Below are positions 22,680 to 35,400 of a stretch of 64,000 bases of DNA, in pieces; position 1 is the first letter of the stretch, and every line of letters begins with the position of its first letter. Position numbers and translations under genes: made by a program. Under the pieces are notes generated by a model. The model made no database searches and was not told the DNA's origin. It worked only from the letters and a program-made list of their open reading frames with translations. The stretch comes from Phoronis australis. Its lineage: Eukaryota > Phoronida > Phoronidae. Location of the stretch: contig NMRA01000254.1 of assembly GCA_002633005.1 (NCBI GenBank), positions 305,021 to 369,020 on the forward strand, given 5' to 3'.

Positions 22680-25600
22680 TGGGGCTATTCGGAGAATTCT
22701 CCTCGCGGTGTCGCTGCTGTACTAGTGGTGATTGAATTGCGCATGCGTTGCTGTCTGCATGTAAACAACTGGCAAAAGATGGAATTGTTATCAAAATACG
22801 TCGTCGCGCTAAGCCTTATTACTGCTAATTTCCTTGCTGCAAGTCTTCGACAGGTGGCCACAAATTCCCAAAAGATCTAAAGGTTACTATATTCGTGGAC
22901 AATTGCGGTTAAAAGGGTCAACTAACTGACAAAAAGTGTGTGAATGCTGAAGCCCCGTATGTGCTCTATGACTATGCAGTAGCGTTCCATTCGGAGACTA
23001 CACAACTTTACTTAGTAAGTTCTTAGCAGTCAGTTTCTACTCTAACATCGTTCGGTGATGTTATCCCCACCAGTTACCCCACTGAATAACATGTTTATTG
23101 AGTGGAACTAAGTGTTTCTTTTAGGAAACTCACCGGGACTCGGATGCCGGGTAGGCTAGCAGCACATATTCATATTGTCCGGGGTGGGAGTGCTCCCAAA
23201 ATAAGAGGTGTGTGGAACGTGATGCACAGAAGTCAAGGGTGACTTTTTCACAGCAGTTTCTCTTCAAAACTATGCTGTTTCTAATAAAATTCTATAGATG
23301 AGTGAGTTTCCTTATTTTATCGCGGACCCCACCCCCAGGACTACCAGATCAGTTATCAATTAACATGAATAAGCCTTAATTCAGTAAATGTAATAACATT
23401 GCATTGGAAAAAAATTGACACCTAGAATGAGTTTTACTTGTTGATAAATACACATTGTAACATCACTTTTAGTCCGTTTCACATATTTTAATTCAGATAT
23501 TAAATGAGACTTGGGTACAAAGGTTATTAGTTTCTACATATAAACATGAAGATGAAACGTCAAGTTTGTTCTGCCTTACAAAAGTAGTTTTGTCTTGTCT
23601 TATCTTTTGCAATTTGCTAATATTTCTCCGACTATTCTGTCACAGGTGAGAGAAAACAGCTGAAACCAACCGCCCGACCGTCCATTTTACCTTTGGACAA
23701 TAACCTGAGAGAATTGAACGTAATTCAGAAAGTCAGCACTTGATATGCCTGATCATGGACTCCGTCGCAATGTTGTTTCTTTCTGTGCTTTTTCAGTGTG
23801 CCATTTGTTTTTAAATACACTGATAATTGTTTATTCTCGAATCTTGTGCATAACAGATTCTTATCCAGCTACCTATAATTGAAAACATACTTTTCTTGCA
23901 TAAGGAACTTGTGTTCATAGACAAGCTAACACAAACCTTAAAATTGTTCAAAGGCCTTCTTAAGAAAGCTCTAAAAATAATTACACACACAAAAAAATCA
24001 AATGCAAAGGTCAACGGGAAAATGACAATTCGCAAGCGTATTCGATATTCTCTTCAGCTTTATCAAGAATAAGCACAAGTGCACTGCATGGGACTTTAAT
24101 ATTGTGGTTTCAATACATGGTGACAAACTTGCCTGTTGATTAAAAATTTATTCAATCATCAAAGTGTAACATTAACGGGCTTTCTACTGACAATAAGACA
24201 ATCGATGCAGTCACTGAATGTCATTTCCCCATAATGTGTACCAAATTGAAAAGATTTTACCATTAGTATAAGCCTTTCTTCTGAAAGGAAAACTTAATGT
24301 CACTCAGCTTTTGGCTTTCATTTCACTGGGATCTAGTTCCAATGGCCTATAGAAGCGCTTGTAAAAAAGGTCCAGTTTCGACACGTGGCTTTCTTTCATG
24401 TAACCTCATTCAGCCTCAATAACATTCACAATTAGACCCTTGAAGGTAAACACAGCAGAATATCACTTGAATCGTTTTGAGCCCAAAATCAGACCCTGAA
24501 CTAGACCAGAGTGTCACTAGGTCTTCTTTAGTTTCAGTCCCTCATGTTTCTTCCAGGAGAGGAAATAAGCTATTGTCCGCACATGACTCATTGCCTATGA
24601 AATGGCATCCTCGCCAACAAGGCTTACTTGTGTAGCAGTCAGATATAGTTCCTCCGAATACACAGACAGTCCACAGGCACATTGTTTTATGGTAACTTAG
24701 TACTGTAATTCACATTTCTGCAGGGCCACTGATAGGTCTACAGTTTCACATAAAATTAAATAATTACTATTTTCAGAAACCAAGGGTGTATATAATAAGT
24801 ATTGCATAAAACTGTCTTTATTTTTTATTCGTAGCCATAACAATTCTTTAAACACATCACCTGTCTGCAAAATATACAAGTTTTTTGAGACAACTTTGTT
24901 ACCCATTTTCAAGCCTGTTTAATTTTGATACTTTCAGCAATTTTAAACTCCGATTACAGATTCATGGGTCTGTCAAGCATACTTCTAGTCTAAGGTTGAG
25001 GGAACCGTTTCTCACACTTTTAATTTTTCTTCTAACAGAAGATATGAAGACTTGGGTCATTTAAAAATGATGGATAATCTTTCTGTTGTTTAAGACTAAT
25101 AACAAATCCTAAGACACCATCAAAAATGCAATTTTCACAAAAATGGCAGTCATTTGAATTTATAACGACTTGCAACATTCCAAGGCATGAGTGAAGACTA
25201 TTCTGTCACTGTGAATTCAGAAAATGTAAGATATTTTCATGGGTTTACAATTGATAGCAAAACAGTTTCATAAAATAAAGTTGTTGGGACTTCATGAAGG
25301 TTAAGAATTACCTCACCATGCGCTTTCCCCCAAACATGTATTACCTGTTATTTCAAAACAATCAGTTGTACCAAATATTACAACCACAACCCCCAATGCC
25401 AATCCCCCGCTAAGGATCTGAATAAGTAAATTAACAAAATGTCTTACATACCTTTCTTTAAAAATAGCTGTTCCTTTTCAAAGGCTTTGTTCGTTGTCTC
25501 CAATATTGAAAGTACATGTGGGCTTTGACAACAGATCTGCACTGGATGGGAAGATCTTGTTGGTTAGCTGCAGTCAAATGCTTAAAACCAATGTTTGTCG

Positions 25601-26280
25601 ATTCATGGACGGTGCAGAAGCGTTGCATATCTCCTCTGCACGGTTCAGGCCCTCAAACCTAAAAAACAAAGGTTGCGCGAAAACAGACGTGATGAATTTC
25701 CATTTCAACGTGTAATGTTTTTTAGAAGAGATATGATAGGGAGTAAACAAATAATCTAATGCAATGTATATTTGTCATATGCCCTTTGCCATTGGGCTTG
25801 GATTGTAATCTTAACTCATTAACCTGTATCGAGTTGACAGCATAAACATTCAGCATTGATTGATTTAACTGTCACTGATAAACTGTTAGAAATCATTCCA
25901 AACAATAATAATGCTTTGATGTACGAAAAGATCCCGATTGCTACGTCAAGTGTCGTAACACATATCAAGACGACAAACAAAGATTAGCCCGACTGGCGAC
26001 TGCCGCGAAGTCGACATTGGCGAGTACAGTACCTCAGTTAACAGGCATCAGTAGAATAATCATGGAATAATCGTTAAAATAATCACAAGCCTTACCTTTT
26101 TATAAGGTCCTGCTTACTTCCTCTCATAGACGCACCCTTTTCACGCAATCTCAGATTCAGTTGGCACGGCTGCAAGCTATTTCGCCATGTATTTAAAGGG
26201 CTCGCGAAATCGAGGCTGTTAATCTATCACCACTAGTACACGCGCGCCCTATAGTTATTGTAGATTTCCGATTAGCCCCA
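22680..26280. mobile_element. 3.6-kb DNA element X with TGGGGCTA termini
   Basis: The left end TGGGGCTATTCGG (22680) and right end CCGATTAGCCCCA (26280) are inverted. A second inverted block, gtactagtggtgat, lies 39 bp from the left end (22719-22732) and 41 bp from the right (26226-26239). The right 479 bp recur, inverted, at 63190-63668 with the same terminus, confirming a mobile unit. I see no intact transposase; the interior is low-complexity, AT-rich and without long frames. The superfamily and target duplication are unresolved. Confidence 0.7.
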
Positions 26281-26359
26281 TTTGCAAGAGGTCGACCACT
26301 TTTTCACAGAGCTTGCACCGGGATCATTCATTTAGTATCCGTAGTGTTGGTTAACACTC

Positions 26360-26460
26360 GACACAACTATGCCCTGTTCCGGAAGTGATGTTTAGAGGGT
26401 TTGAATTTCCAGCCATTTTGTTTTCACATAGTGGATGTGAATAATGATATGCAAAACTTA
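26360..26460. repeat. degenerate Kolobok subterminal fragment
   Basis: 'ccggaagtgatgtttag.gggtttgaatttc.agccattttgtttt' resembles the subterminal 'ccggaagtgacgttta' region of the five Kolobok copies, most closely copy C. No TTAA-bounded ends were found. Confidence 0.45.
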
Positions 26461-26633
26461 ATGCCCAAATAATCCCTCATTAATAGCGTAATGGAATGGA
26501 TTTTGCATCAAGCGCTGTGTCGCCATTCATTCCATACTTTAGAGATATCTGCCTTTTTCTGTCGCGTCCCCATAGAGTTCAGTGTAAAAATCGACTTATT
26601 TACCTCGTATTCCACGCTCTCCTTCTCATAATA

Positions 26634-26782
26634 CAGTGGCGGACTTAGGGGGCGGGGCAAGGGGGCGCCTAAAATTCTCCCATATATCATTTGGCAGTTC
26701 GGGGGTACGAATGTCTGAAGGCAAAATCCTGGCTAATACTCTGCCCAGCCCCTTCTAACTCCAGATCCTGGATCCGTCCCTG
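26634..26782. repeat. CAGTGGCGGA-ended short element
   Basis: 149 bp from cagtggcggacttagg to cctggatccgtccctg. The interior 'tttggcagttcgggggt.cgaat.tctga.gg.aaaa.cctggctaatactctgccc' is shared with 58640-58733. Confidence 0.65.
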
Positions 26783-27388
26783 TAATCCGTATGGCTTGCC
26801 CAGATGACATCGTGCACTGTACCCCAAAATTAACCTGTTGTTTCAGTGTTGTTCGGATTTTCTTTTTGTATTTGGACAAAACACGTCGATGGATGGTCTC
26901 CCTATGGTAAGTATTCACTTAGCAGACACAGTGCAATATACATACGTGTATGTAGGAAAGTATTCTATGGATCATTGCCAAGGATTTTCAATGCAAAACG
27001 TGAAATTAATGCAGTTTACATGCTAAGAATTGTACAACAACACTTGGCTTACTTCAAAATCTAACTGCTTCCTGGTGGTTTGTAATTGGCCCAATTATTT
27101 TGCACACCCAGCAGATGCCAACATTAAAGGCGAAGGCAACCTTTTTCCATGTCATTTTGAGCTAAAATAAGGTCGGTTATCCTAGACATATTTTCTACTT
27201 AATTACAGCTTTTCGTAATTTTGTTAATTACTCGTCCGCTACTCCGGAAGTGACGTTTTAGGAGGCAAGCATTTCGCGCCAATTTCTTTTCATACAGTCT
27301 GACTGTGAGAGCTGCCGAGTCAGTCATTGTTCTACCTCGGTTGTGTTAAGTTCCGTTGTCGTTTGCTTTCATTTACTAGTGAGTCAAC

Positions 27389-27539
27389 ATGCCACACTGT
27401 TGCTGCGTACCAGGATGTACTAATTATCGGCTCACGCGCGCTTTGGGAGTACCTTTGCATCGCTTTCCGATGGATGACACACTTCGCCGTACTTGGCTCG
27501 TTCGTGTGAAGAACGTAGCGTTACCCGTCCACGCAACGT
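27389..27539 (+). CDS. THAP domain, N-terminal 50 residues (transposon, copy B)
   Basis: This is the best-preserved copy. ATG at 27389 opens MPHCCCVPGCTNYRLTRALG, then LHRFPMDDTLRRTWLVRV and KNVALP, with no stop until the N at 27540. CxxxxC near the start plus HRFP and the W of RRTW are THAP hallmarks; the C-x2-H half is cut off by the joint. It is the DNA-binding end of a Kolobok protein. Partial, so not functional as it stands. Confidence 0.8.
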
Positions 27540-27613
27540 NACAAGCATTCCATTGAGGTAGGCATAACAACGCACACAGCGCATTTGCACCAAGATGTGT
27601 CACCACGTCTGTC

Positions 27614-27802
27614 CTAAGTAGCCGCCTCGTTTCTCTCAACAGATGCCTGTGCCTGTGCGTATTCTGCCTCGTTATACTCGGGCTCAAACATGTACCCACC
27701 CACTGAATGTCCGTGAAAAAATTCCTCGTCACCACTGCTGTGAACAAGGTCTCCGTTACTTACACTACTGTCACTGTAATACGGGTCACCGACTCCAGCC
27801 AT
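27614..27802 (-). CDS. second Kolobok-borne gene, N-terminal fragment
   Basis: The ATG at 27802 (minus) starts MAGVGDPYYSDSS, followed by an acidic/Ser stretch (SSGDEEFFHGHS) and GGYMFEPEYNEAEYAQAQASVERNEA. Copy C carries the homologous MAGFGDPYHRHSD and VFEPEFSEVQQAQAAVERYEA on its + strand. A short acidic leader followed by Y-M/x-F-E-P is typical of cnidarian and other invertebrate proteins labelled P2X7-like (zinc-binding ballast domain). Only this motif supports the link, and the Cys-rich part is absent here. Confidence 0.5.
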   Translation of the reverse strand: MAGVGDPYYSDSSVSNGDLVHSSGDEEFFHGHSVGGYMFEPEYNEAEYAQAQASVERNEAAT

Positions 27803-28146
27803 TTTCAACTTACAACACACTAAACAATCCCTAAATCCAACGTACATGTAGTTGAGTTCTCTACTAACCTATCTTGCCGCAGAATACTCGCCGATGGGAA
27901 GTGATGGCGACAATTGTTGAAAAACAGCACAAAACAAAAGTAGAATAAAACAGATTCGCACGGTGAAGTGAACGCAAAACCAAGTGGCGGGAAACGCTTG
28001 CCTCCTAAAACGTCACTTCCGGAGTAGCGGACGAGTAATTTATAAAAATATGAAAAGCTGTAATTAAGTGGAAAATATGTCTAGGATAACCAACCAACCT
28101 TATTTTAGCTCAAAATGACATGGAAAAAGGTTGCCTTCGCCTTTAA

Positions 28147-29142
28147 ATGAACGTTTTAGTTTGTAAATTCACGTTTCTTGTCCAATTTTCAAAATTCAAA
28201 AGCCTAGTCACGTGTACTTTTCACGAACTATTCAAATATGCTATTTACAAACTTTCAACGACGAAATTTAAAAATACTGTTGTCGCCCCAGTGTGCTTGT
28301 GATGGGTCTGTCTATCTCAAAAGCAATAACATCAGTAGCCTGATTCGATGTATTTGTCAACAACAGCATGGCGCCTTTGATCAATGCCGGCAGATTCCGG
28401 GGTACGCAAAGCGGTCCAGTTGCCCAATATCGTCCTGTTAGGGTGTCAAAGTAGATTCTATTCATGGGCAAGACCCGGGGTGCGTTCCGTAAATGCGAGA
28501 GTTTCAAGAAAACGCAAGAACACGCGGGAATTCGCGAGATCTAGCCACGTATTACACGTGAAACTCGTGATTAAACTAGATTCCCCATAAAATGCTCAAA
28601 AATGTTTCTGGGCTATATCTTGAGCTGGTTTTTCAATCACAAAAATATGTTACCTGTTAAACACTTTCAACCAGGCGTGAGAAGGATCTAATAAGCAATA
28701 ACCCGGTTTCACATTTAGTACTTGCGCTGTTCAAATCCATGAACGTTTTCTAGAATTTCATGATGGCGGCAGGCTTTCGGCATAACTTTCTCATTTGTTC
28801 AGTAACGCAAGTGCTCCTGTGTCCTGAGGTACTTGTGGCAAGCATCCCAGACAAAGGCCACGCCACAAAAAACACGCGAATTAACATTTTGTTTTCCCAC
28901 ATTTCAACATTCCGAGTTGGCTGTCCAATCACTTTGTTTCAGAGGCAGCCATATTGATTCGATTTTAATGCAACATACTGATACTTGCGAAACCCTAGCA
29001 AGACCTTACCTCCCACTTATTTGCGTGATAGTTGCGTGTTTTTAAATTTTCAATAAACTGGCACGACGGAACCCATGGCGAACTTTTTCCCATTGGAAGC
29101 GCTTGCACGAGATTAGTGTGGTTTGTATCGTTTGCTTCGAAG
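28147..29142. other. region upstream of the receptor; no signal-peptide exon identified
   Basis: An initiating exon with a signal peptide and a phase-1 donor is expected here or further upstream, but none could be supported. The open frame at 28760 has a hydrophobic start but its nearest donor is in the wrong phase. Confidence 0.4.
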
Positions 29143-29418
29143 TCGACCTTGCCTATGGCCGCCCTACGCTGCAATCAGGAGAAACAGGTACCAACGGAAG
29201 GAAACCGCAAGGATGGGGAGGATCGCAACTGGCTGTGGACGGCAACGATAGTCCAGACTTCTCAGAAAACAGCTGCACCCATACACCAAGTGTTTCCCAT
29301 CCATTCTGGATAGTCGATGTTGGCGGGGGAGAACATGAGCAGCACCAAGAAGGAGAGGAACCTCGTTCTCGTTACTACCCGATAAAATATGTCATGATAA
29401 CAAACAGGCTTGCGGCTG
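29143..29418 (+). CDS. receptor exon: fucolectin-type (FTP) domain, N-terminal part
   Basis: The acceptor is tttgcttcgaag and the donor gctg/gtaggt, phase 1-1, 92 codons. It reads DLAYGRPTLQSG, then QLAVDGND, SENSCTHT, PFWIVDVGG and KYVMITNRLAA. This is the ordered FTP/F5-8C signature: GRP-x-QS, AVDGN, sCTHT, WWrVDL, ItNR. An insertion of about 16 residues rich in Glu, Gln and His (GEHEQHQEGEEPRSR) sits between the VDV strand and YYPIKYV, where standard domains have a short loop. The exact start is uncertain because the frame is also open upstream. Confidence 0.8.
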
Positions 29419-32400
29419 GTAGGTGAAAGCATTCATAATATATGCGGGAGATTAAACTACCTTAGCTCCTATCTTTAATGGTAATACACGTGACTTTGGC
29501 TGCTACCGTATGCTTTAAGGACTGCTCTCAGCACACCAATGGCATTAATTGCCATATGTGATGATCCGTTTTCCTTATTCACTTACATTCGGCTACCATA
29601 CGTCACCGCAATAATCCTGACGTGGCCTTTTTTTCAGGCACCTATTAAACAAACCACCTGTCTTGTGTTCCTGCAGTGACGCTGTATGGCAAGAGGTGGC
29701 TTCTTTACTTTACACTTAAAGACGTATTTGCATGTTCCTAGTCATGCTCATGTATGGCAGAAACTGAACAACAATGCTCTTTTTACGTAAACTACGCTAA
29801 ACAACACGCAGTTGTGTNTCCTATCTTTAATGGTAATACACGTGACTTTGGCTGCTACCGTATGCTTTAAGGACCGCTCTCAGCACACCAATGGCATTAA
29901 TTGCCATATGTGATGATCCGTTTTCCTTATTCACTTACATTCGGCTACCATACGTCACCGCAATAATCCTGACGTGGCCTTTTATTCAGGCACCTATTAA
30001 ACAAACCACCTGTTTTGTGTTCCTGCAGTGACGCTGTATGGCAAGAGGTGGCTTCTTTACTTTACACTTAAAGACGTATTTGCATGTTCCTAGGCATGCT
30101 CATGTATGGCAGAAACTGAACAACAATGCTCTTTTTACGTAAACTACGCTAAACAACACGCAGTTGTGTTCATTGACATCTTGGAAACGTGAAAACAAAA
30201 AAAATTCTGAAAATAGGTGATCTCGTGGGGTCACATGGCCCGCATAATGAAATGTTATGCCTCAGTACCACTTCACGATACTTACTGGACACGGTTCTTT
30301 ACGCCAACTCATGACGGTTGAGATGGATGTTTAATGAATAACGCAGAACGCCTCAAAACAAAACACCGGCCTGCATCATTTTCAGTCGCGGTCCCGAGTC
30401 CCCTTATGTATGGGTAAGCAAAGTTTGAAACCCAATGATTTGCCATTCAATGAGAAAAAAATCAAATACGTATCGTTTTTGGTCATCGGACCACCAGATA
30501 GATTTTCAAAAAAGATACAAACCAGAACCAACTATGGTTTTTGCCTTGATTTACGTTTTCTTTCGTTACTATGTTATTGCTGGTAGTATACGGGGAGAAT
30601 AATACATCTAGAATAATATCAAACCGTTCAAAGGAGGCTTTAATTTAGGATTATAAATAACCTTATCTGTTGTCTGTGCATTTAGCCAAATCTCTCCTTT
30701 ATCATGTTATTTAACTCTGTAAAAGCTTATAATTATACAATCATGCACGTTTTCAATTGAAGTTGTAAACCTACACGTATACAAATGCTGCATAATACAT
30801 TTTTTTGCGATTAACAAGACCATGCAATTTCCTTAAAATTTAGCAAATATAAAGGAACATTCATAGCGGAACGATAATATCATTACCATGTCAAAAACTC
30901 CGACACAGATTTTCGTTTTCCTTTGATGGAAGACTTAATTTTTTCATAAAACCCTTAATGGTCATAGATTTGATGGCATGCAAAACAGATCTTGTGAAGG
31001 ATTTGAGAACAACGAGTAGATTATAGTATCAGAATATTTCATTCGAATCTGAGAAGCTAGTTTCGAGACATGATATTCCGAAACTAGACAAATTTTGGTC
31101 TTTTAAAGCCAAACTTAAGCGTCACCTAATCGTCTGTTATGTGTTTGAAGAAACAGTAAAGGTTTGCGATCACTTGTAAAGAACATGTTCTTTGTTGAAT
31201 GGTCAGCACTGTTTACACAAAACCTCGGGATCAAATGTTCTCTTTTGTCTTACTTCAGTGTTATTCTTGCCTCGGTCTAAAGGTACATGTAGGAGCGACC
31301 CTGTTTTATTTGATTTTAGTTTACCATAGTAACCGTCTTGAAACTTGCTTTATGTGGCAACAGTACCTTGAGTTGACAAAATTATTGTTTATTTGCAAAT
31401 AAGGTGAAAGACTGAAAAACTTCAAGGTAATCGTCTTTGAAGATAGCGCTCGCCATCTTTGCTATCACTTCCGCGGCGAATTTCCGGCAGGTGGCACGAG
31501 GTTACTGAGGTGCGCCGACGACATCCGCGGTCACTCCGTGCAGATCATGATTGCAGGGGATTCTAAAATACTAAGTCTGTGTCAAGTGGCTGTGTTCCAG
31601 GAATACCCAGGTAGGGAAATATGAGCAAAAGTGCACTGCGTATATCCTGCCCAGATTATTAAACGTACTGTATGTAAAGGCAATCTACATGTACGATTCA
31701 TTATCTGGGCTGAGCAGCACATCGTGAAGACTATTATCTCCTTCACTCGCTAGGCGTCGTTCACGTACAGTGGCATTAGCTTTTAGCGAACAGGAGCAGC
31801 TGAATTTTGTGGGATCCTGAGCCTTTTTATAGTTAAGGGAAGCCATAACTCGACACTGGTTATCTAAAATCATCTTTAAGAATATTTGATAAGATTTCTG
31901 GGGTTGGATAGAACTGACAGTAGGTTGTTAATTGGTTTTTGTGACTTTATAGACCGAGCATGACCTCAAGCATTCAGGAACTGTCGGTTATTTCTTTCAC
32001 TTTAGAAGTTACAGCGATGGTTAATCCCTTTACAAGATACAGCGATGATTAGTCTCTTTACAAGATACAGCGATGATTAGTCCCTTTACAAGATACAGGG
32101 ATGATTAGTCCCTTAACAAGATACAGCGATGATTAGTCCCTTAACAAGATACAGCGATTATTAGTCCCTTAACAAGATACAGCGATGATTAGTCCCTTAA
32201 CAAGATACAGCGATGATTAGTCCCTTTACAGAAGCCATTTTCGTGACATCACTGTTGAATGTTTCTCAAATATATTTTACCAAACTGAGTTGCAAAACCC
32301 AGTAAAGGTTGTTGTTTTCGATAACTTGACGACAGTGGCGATAGCTTGAGCCCTCTTTAAAGGAACTTTATCGATTTCACTACAGGAACTCAAACGTTTG

Positions 32401-35400
32401 GGACTTTTCGGGACGTGAGCTATTTTTCGAGACGAGTTTTTCAGTTGTCCAATACAAATAATTGACTAAAGGACATTGTCCATTTTACGGCCGAAAATAA
32501 ATTTTAGGATTATTCTTGCCATTGTCTGTCAGGCATTTGCTGAAATCAAGCCAGGCGACTTCACTGGTTAAATGCGCTTAAAATACTCTGGCATTTATCA
32601 ATGAGGTTAAGCTCCGCCAGCATAATGTTTGACTACGACTGCGGGGGTTCCAGGGTTTAGTTCAATAATTGTCTCTTTTTCGAAAAAGTAGCCAAAGTCA
32701 CGTGCTCTCATTGGAAATGCACGGCGATATCGCGCGGAATCGCGCAAGATCTTGCTTTTCTAGCACGGCACTATCGTTAGTGAACTCTACCCAGGTTCGA
32801 TTCCGCGCCGAGGCTGGTACAAGTGTACCTGTGCTTTTCTCGCCGATGATGTCCCTATAATGTGACACGATTGTTTTAATACTGCTCATTAAACGCTCTT
32901 TCTCCCAGGTTGTTGGGAAGCGGGTAAAGAAGAACCAAGCAAACCGGTGCACGTTGACTTCACGGGCAGAGACTGTCTCGATCATTGCAAACTGCCACAT
33001 CTTGGCGAACATCCTGCATGTCGCGTTGGAATCGATGGTCGAACGCAAATGAACAAGTGCACAATACCGCCGTGTATAAGTACGTATGCAATGAGAGTGT
33101 ACTATTCTGTTAAAGGTGAATGTCTGGTTAAACGGGATCAACTGGCTATTTTGGTTGTCAAGCCAAATGTCATCAGGAACCAATACAAGTTTATGTAAAT
33201 AAGACGACAGTAAACGAATTTCAAACCCAGAAGAACTTGAACACACAAGGATGTAAAACAGTGCTAAAATGCATCAAATGTGGCCCATTCTAATTCATTT
33301 GCATGCTTAAATACACACATACATACATGTATATTCATGCATTCATACATACATACATACATACACACATACATACAAACATACATGCACAGATGCATAT
33401 GTATTTAAGTGTACATTGATATATGCATATACAATAAATATTTAGACAGACATCTAGTGAGGCTTTAATGAATGCTGTTCCGCTGATGAGGTTATTACCT
33501 TAGGACATCCGGTTTTACACGACAGTGCGTCACGAGTAGTGATATGAAGCAATAACGTAACACTATTTGTTCCCTTTTGTACTCCCATAGGAGCCCGTGA
33601 GTGTTTTTACGACTTCTTTTGAATTTGACCAGCTTGCCTGCCGAAGCAATATCGTTCTTCATAGACTATTTTGCGGTTCTACGACAACGTCATCATTTTA
33701 TCCTTCGCTTGAAAGGAGACCGTGACAAGCAACATCTTCCCACGCATGCCGAGAATGAAACCATTCCTAACATAGGCAGAGAATAAGACGAGGCCTATTC
33801 TAAACCGGTAGCTGGTTTAAACCAGAAATGAATTTTGATAGGGAGGTGCGGGTTAATTTCCCCTTTTACTGTTCACAGACGATTTTGAACCAGTATTAGA
33901 ATGGAGCGAGTGGACACGCTGCTCGGAAACGTGTGGCAAGGATAGCTACAGGTTGAAGCTGCTGAAAAGATGCCATCGACCAAGGTATAGCGGAACCCCT
34001 TGTCCGTCAAAGGCCGCAGTCGGCAACATAACAGAAAAATGTGTTGTTCGTAAATGCACACTTAGTAAGTAGCCTATATGTGAACCCTCTAGGTTGGGTG
34101 GCGTTACCTTGACAGTGTGACGCAGTTTTTGCAATACAGCCTCTTTTACAACCGCATTTCCTGAACGTTCCGCGTTCGAATTGTTTCACTGAATACTAAA
34201 GTTCTATTGCCCGCCTAATCTGGACCAGTTCGTGTATGCCAACAAAACTACTTATGAGGCATCACACACCTGACACACATTAAGTAGAAACCCCGTGAAT
34301 AGGAGGAGACTAGGGAGCTGCTTGATATTTCTGATTTGGGTGCAGCACTTAATGTCTTTACACCTCTCGACCACTGTGAACCGACCAAGGTCATTCCCAA
34401 AAACGCAAGTGGACTCGTGTGCCGTGTCGCACGTTTTGATTATCCCCCTTTTCCGGAAGAGAGTTTATGCACGCATACACGTTAGTTATTTAATCCTTCC
34501 AAATAAAAAAATATTCTTCCTAAAAGTAATTGATGATGACTAGGAGTTGATCACTCGTAGTTCTTTCGCTGTAGGACATGGCGTGAAACTAAAACTGAAG
34601 ACGGTTAAGTTGTTCGCCAGAGAAAACTTCCCCGTCACTTTGCAGTGCAATTACACTGTGGACGAAAGTTTTGTCGTGACTGGTGTGAGATGGTGGAAAA
34701 GCACACAAGATGCTTCTAGTATGACGAAATTCTTCGAGAAAACATGGAGTGGCGGAAGCCCACACGCCACCGGCAGCATACACACCGGAGATGGTGAATT
34801 TCTAGGAAGTGCGCAGCTTCCAAACGGAGTTGCTGGATACAGGATTTTCAGTGTAAGAAAGGAGGACGAAGGAAGATACAAATGCGCAGTTGAAGCAACA
34901 TCTGGAAAAGATGACGGAGAGGTGTCAGCTGAAATAGACTTGAGAGTCAGTAGTAAGTCCATATTTGTTTACAATCCAACGTATTGCTTCAGTTTAGCTA
35001 CAGTGTAGAACATCAGTGTACTCACGATCGACATCGTATGCACAATCGACACCCTGTTTTTACCCGTTATATTGAATTCCGTACAAGTCTTGGACACAAA
35101 GAACCGCGTGCGCGCCATCTTGCTTACTGAATCGCGCGTGCGCAAAATCTTGTTTTCATGAACGCGGGGTTGAAGTTGAAGTTGTAGAGGTAGCAGACGA
35201 CTTGTATGTTTCCATTTTTCATCTTTGAAGAAATTGTAAATTTAAAGCAGAACATTAAATAGTACTGAAAATTCCTATGTAAATTTAATTTAATTGAATA
35301 ACTACTCGTCAGGAAATCATTACGTGCTTCAGGAAACGATGAGGTCTGTGATGTCGATCATGGGTACACATTTTTGTGAACCAAGGGAGTTGTCTCCTAT

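Larger units (their letters stand above)
27128..28142. mobile_element. Kolobok/T2-type DNA transposon, copy B
   Basis: 1,015 bp between TTAA (27124-27127) and TTAA (28143-28146), with AGGCGAAGGCAACC inverted ends. Beyond about 180 bp the two ends differ: the left carries the THAP gene start on +, the right carries the start of a second gene on -. The two genes therefore point towards each other. A single N at 27540 marks an assembly or deletion joint between them. Confidence 0.85.

Noticed and set aside
22786-22860. Short frame MELLSKYVVALSLITANFLAAS resembling a signal peptide, considered as the receptor's first exon
   Set aside because: It lies at the left end of element X, 6 kb upstream, and no nearby donor gives the required phase 1.
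28760-28957. Open frame with hydrophobic start (MMAAGFRHNFLICSV) as receptor first exon
   Set aside because: The nearest donor (gag/gtactt) gives phase 0, incompatible with the phase-1 acceptor at 29143.
32698-33246. 182-codon minus-strand open frame
   Set aside because: It is the antisense of a MITE and the six-Cys receptor exon; no domain and no conserved composition.
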